From NCBI RefSeq assembly GCF_024436395.1, contig NZ_JAFMZO010000004.1, forward strand, positions 248,001 through 312,000: 64,000 bases of DNA. The letters run 5' to 3'. How positions within the stretch are numbered: the first letter of the stretch is position 1; every line of letters starts with the position of its first letter. The stretch comes from Paradesertivirga mongoliensis (GTDB lineage: Bacteria > Bacteroidota > Bacteroidia > Sphingobacteriales > Sphingobacteriaceae). Shown piece after piece: positions 62,004 through 64,000 of the stretch. Made by a program: the position numbers and the translations under genes. Below the pieces are notes generated by a model, which was not told the origin of the DNA, searched no databases, and saw only the letters and a program-made list of their open reading frames with translations.

Positions 62004-62708
62004 ATGACAAGTGACGAACAGATAAGAAATGCATTTGATAATAAAGACTGGCAGGAGATTAAAGTAACCGATTCCTGGCAGATATTTAAAATAATGGCCG
62101 AATTTGTAGATGGCTTTGAGAAGCTTGCAAAAATTGGCCCCTGTGTGTCAATATTCGGTTCGGCCAGAACGACAAACGACAACAAATACTACAAATTAGC
62201 CGAAGATATTGCCCGTTTATTAACCGAGAAGGGATACGGTGTTATTTCGGGAGGTGGGCCCGGTATCATGGAAGCCGCCAATAAAGGTGCTTACGAAGCA
62301 GGCGGAAAGTCGGTTGGTTTAAACATCGAGCTTCCTTTTGAACAATTTCATAATAAATACGTCGACCGGGATAAGCTTTTAGAATTTGATTATTTCTTTG
62401 TGCGCAAAGTAATGTTTATGAAATACTCGCAGGGCTTTATCATTCTTCCGGGCGGGTTCGGTACTATGGATGAAATGTTCGAAGCAATTACTTTGATACA
62501 AACCGGAAAAATCGCCCGTTTCCCAATCGTTCTTGTAGGTTCTGAATATTGGAAAGGCTTGCTTGACTGGGTGAACAAGAACATGCTTGATGCCGGAAAC
62601 ATTAGTGCGGAAGACCTGAATCTTTACCGCCTGGTAGATACTGCCGAAGAAGCAACCGAACATATCTTCAGATTCTATAATAAATACGTTTTGAAGCCAA
62701 ATTTCTAA
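62004..62708 (+). CDS. LOG-family Rossmann-fold protein (TIGR00730)
   Basis: 234 residues with the family motifs ISGGGPGIMEAANKGAYEAGG and LPGGFGTMDEMFEAIT. LOG proteins hydrolyse cytokinin or other nucleoside 5'-monophosphates to release the base; older annotations as lysine decarboxylase are incorrect. The N-terminal ~40 residues are an extra helical part. Cytoplasmic. Confidence 0.93.
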   Translation: MTSDEQIRNAFDNKDWQEIKVTDSWQIFKIMAEFVDGFEKLAKIGPCVSIFGSARTTNDNKYYKLAEDIARLLTEKGYGVISGGGPGIMEAANKGAYEAGGKSVGLNIELPFEQFHNKYVDRDKLLEFDYFFVRKVMFMKYSQGFIILPGGFGTMDEMFEAITLIQTGKIARFPIVLVGSEYWKGLLDWVNKNMLDAGNISAEDLNLYRLVDTAEEATEHIFRFYNKYVLKPNF

Positions 62709-62723
62709 AGATTGAGTACCATT

Positions 62724-62757
62724 CCGGTCAAAAGCGAAGTATGGCGCTTCTGACCGG
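62724..62757. terminator. Hairpin between LOG and DUF4268 genes
   Basis: Arms 62724-62736 (CCGGTCAAAAGCG) and 62745-62757 pair with one mismatch, eight-base loop. No immediate T-tract, but its place between convergent genes suggests a bidirectional terminator. Confidence 0.65.
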
Positions 62758-62782
62758 CTATTCAATCATGCGGAGTTTCTTT

Positions 62783-63244
62783 TTACTTCAACGCTTCAAA
62801 GCCGTCCTTCACGTCTCCCCAAAACCCATCGAGCGCTATAATTCTCGGCTTCAGGAAAGAGATGATTGCAGGCCAGTCTTCTTTTTTAAACACATTTACT
62901 CCCGGCAGTTCGGTTCCGATCCAGCTGATGGGCTTGTTGTATTCGTCTGCAGACTGAAAACTCCATGTCCACTCTTCATTAAGTGTTTGGTGTAATATAT
63001 CCCTGTATTCTTCAAACTGCTGGAAAAATAATTCCTGAATTCCTGCGTCGGGGTGTGTGATCTCTATGGCGATACGGGCTTTATTTTTATCCGCATCCAT
63101 TTTAAAATGCACGTTCTTTATTCCCGTTTTGTAATTCAGCCAGTTTACTTTCTGCCCTTCCGGGGATAATTGGGGAGACATATACAAACCAAAAGTTGTC
63201 CAGAATTCCTGCCGGAGTTGCGATGCCTGTTCACGCGTATACAT
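62783..63244 (-). CDS. DUF4268 family protein
   Basis: 153 residues from the ATG at 63244 (MYTREQASQLRQEFW), the usual family start; an in-frame ATG at 63280 would add 12. The sequence has the helix-strand pattern of DUF4268 (FWTTFGLYMSPQ, GIKNVHFKMDADKNKARIAIEI, LFFQQFEEYRDIL). The family is found with or fused to nuclease-like domains and its function is unknown. Divergent from the DUF1206 gene. Confidence 0.85.
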   Translation of the reverse strand: MYTREQASQLRQEFWTTFGLYMSPQLSPEGQKVNWLNYKTGIKNVHFKMDADKNKARIAIEITHPDAGIQELFFQQFEEYRDILHQTLNEEWTWSFQSADEYNKPISWIGTELPGVNVFKKEDWPAIISFLKPRIIALDGFWGDVKDGFEALK

Positions 63245-63332
63245 CCTCAAAAATACAAATGAATAATTTGTTGCTTTCATTAAGAAACATTTCCTCGTTA
63301 AAAACCTTTATTTAATCACTAATACTTATATA

Positions 63333-64000
63333 TTGAATCTGAAAACAAGTTCATCCTGGATTAAACCAATAGCCAAATTAGGCCTGGCAGCAAAAGGAAT
63401 AGTTTATTGCCTGATCGGGCTGCTGGCCATCATGTCGGCCTTTCATTTAGGCGGCCAGACATCCGAAAAGACCAATAAAGAAGGGGTATTTCAATTTATT
63501 CTTGAACAGCCCGCAGGCAAACTTATCCTTGCAGTTATTACTCTGGGTTTGTTTTGTTATGCCGTTTGGAGGTTCTTGCAAACTTTTCTCGATACAGAGC
63601 GGAAGGGCAGTAACGCAAAAGGTTTTGCCAAGCGCTTCAGCTATTTCTTTAGTGGTTTAACATATTTGGCTCTGGCTTTTTTTTCGTTAAAGTTCGTGCT
63701 AAATGGTCGGAAAGGAGGAGGAGGGGGAAGCTCACAAAAAGACACAGTAAGTGATATTTTAAATCAGCCTTTCGGCCAGTGGCTTCTGGGGATTGTTGCA
63801 CTTATAATTGCGGGGATTGGCGTTTATCAAATTTGGTACGGAAACTCTGAAAAATATCGCAAACATGTAGATCTGCAAGAGCTTGATCATGATGCAGCGC
63901 GCTCGTTGATGCGTGCCGGTAAAATAGGATATATATCGAGGGGGATTGTTTGGCTCATAATTGCTTTCCTCTTTCTTAAGGCGACTTTAAATAATAAAGC
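63333..64000 (+). CDS. DUF1206 membrane protein, N-terminal part (truncated by window edge)
   Basis: Open from a TTG at 63333 to the window end (222 codons); no in-frame ATG exists upstream, so the start is TTG or later. The sequence holds paired-helix DUF1206 repeats: WIKPIAKLGLAAKGIVYCLIGLLA, then GKLILAVITLGLFCYAVWR, and again RAGKIGYISRGIVWLIIAFLFL beginning a second repeat. About five to six membrane segments are seen, with a glycine-rich loop (GRKGGGGGSS) between. Function unknown; the C-terminus is outside the window. Confidence 0.8.
   Translation, partial: MNLKTSSSWIKPIAKLGLAAKGIVYCLIGLLAIMSAFHLGGQTSEKTNKEGVFQFILEQPAGKLILAVITLGLFCYAVWRFLQTFLDTERKGSNAKGFAKRFSYFFSGLTYLALAFFSLKFVLNGRKGGGGGSSQKDTVSDILNQPFGQWLLGIVALIIAGIGVYQIWYGNSEKYRKHVDLQELDHDAARSLMRAGKIGYISRGIVWLIIAFLFLKATLNNK

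Overview
The window is a chromosomal segment of a Bacteroidota bacterium, most likely family Sphingobacteriaceae (Pedobacter/Mucilaginibacter-like). This rests on gene content rather than on a database search: Bacteroidota-type acyl-CoA reductase, DUF2490 and DUF4268 proteins, UMF1-type transporter, a glycoside-hydrolase cluster, -7 boxes of the TAnnTTTG type, weak Shine-Dalgarno sequences, and intergenic palindromes and short-word satellites of the kind common in that family.

Layout. 0-3.4 kb: truncated DUF983 gene, AraC regulator, a tiny acidic repeat protein, an aldehyde dehydrogenase and a lipoprotein. 3.5-9.1 kb: UMF1/Atg22-type transporter, LutA-like protein, then the housekeeping run thrS-infC-rpmI-rplT ending in a strong terminator. 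9.1-11.2 kb: solo receiver, LRR protein, PAS-LuxR regulator. 11.2-29.1 kb: a carbohydrate (pectin/rhamnogalacturonan plus galactoside) locus: LacI regulator with two identical operator boxes, SSS symporter, aldo/keto reductase, Tat-exported molybdenum hydroxylase pair, GH105, beta-propeller protein, GH2, GH106-like, GH28, and on the opposite strand GH35 plus a PKD/CBM9-like protein. No SusC/SusD pair is present. 29.4-33.9 kb: a CheB-CheR-PAS-kinase hybrid and a second CheB. 34.0-35.0 kb: a decayed higBA toxin-antitoxin remnant beside a tRNA-Lys. 35-46.7 kb: propeller-amidohydrolase, PAS histidine kinase, ECF sigma factor with an overlapping membrane protein, DAACS symporter, porin, DUF2490. 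46.8-53.5 kb: dnaJ-grpE, an ftsE-like ATPase, acyl-CoA reductase divergent from a ferredoxin, USP, NlpC/P60 hydrolase and small proteins. 54.0-57.9 kb: a trpDFBA operon preceded by a leader peptide with tandem Trp codons and a terminator, i.e. a transcription attenuator. 57.9-64 kb: YitT, SDR, recR, SSS symporter, LOG protein, DUF4268 and a truncated DUF1206 gene.

The most informative non-coding signals are the trp attenuator, the paired LacI operators, the duplicated higA debris next to the tRNA, the palindromic element that supplies the C-terminus of the UMF1 transporter, and several families of short-word satellites placed immediately upstream of housekeeping start codons. All functional calls come from reading motifs by eye; no homology search was run.
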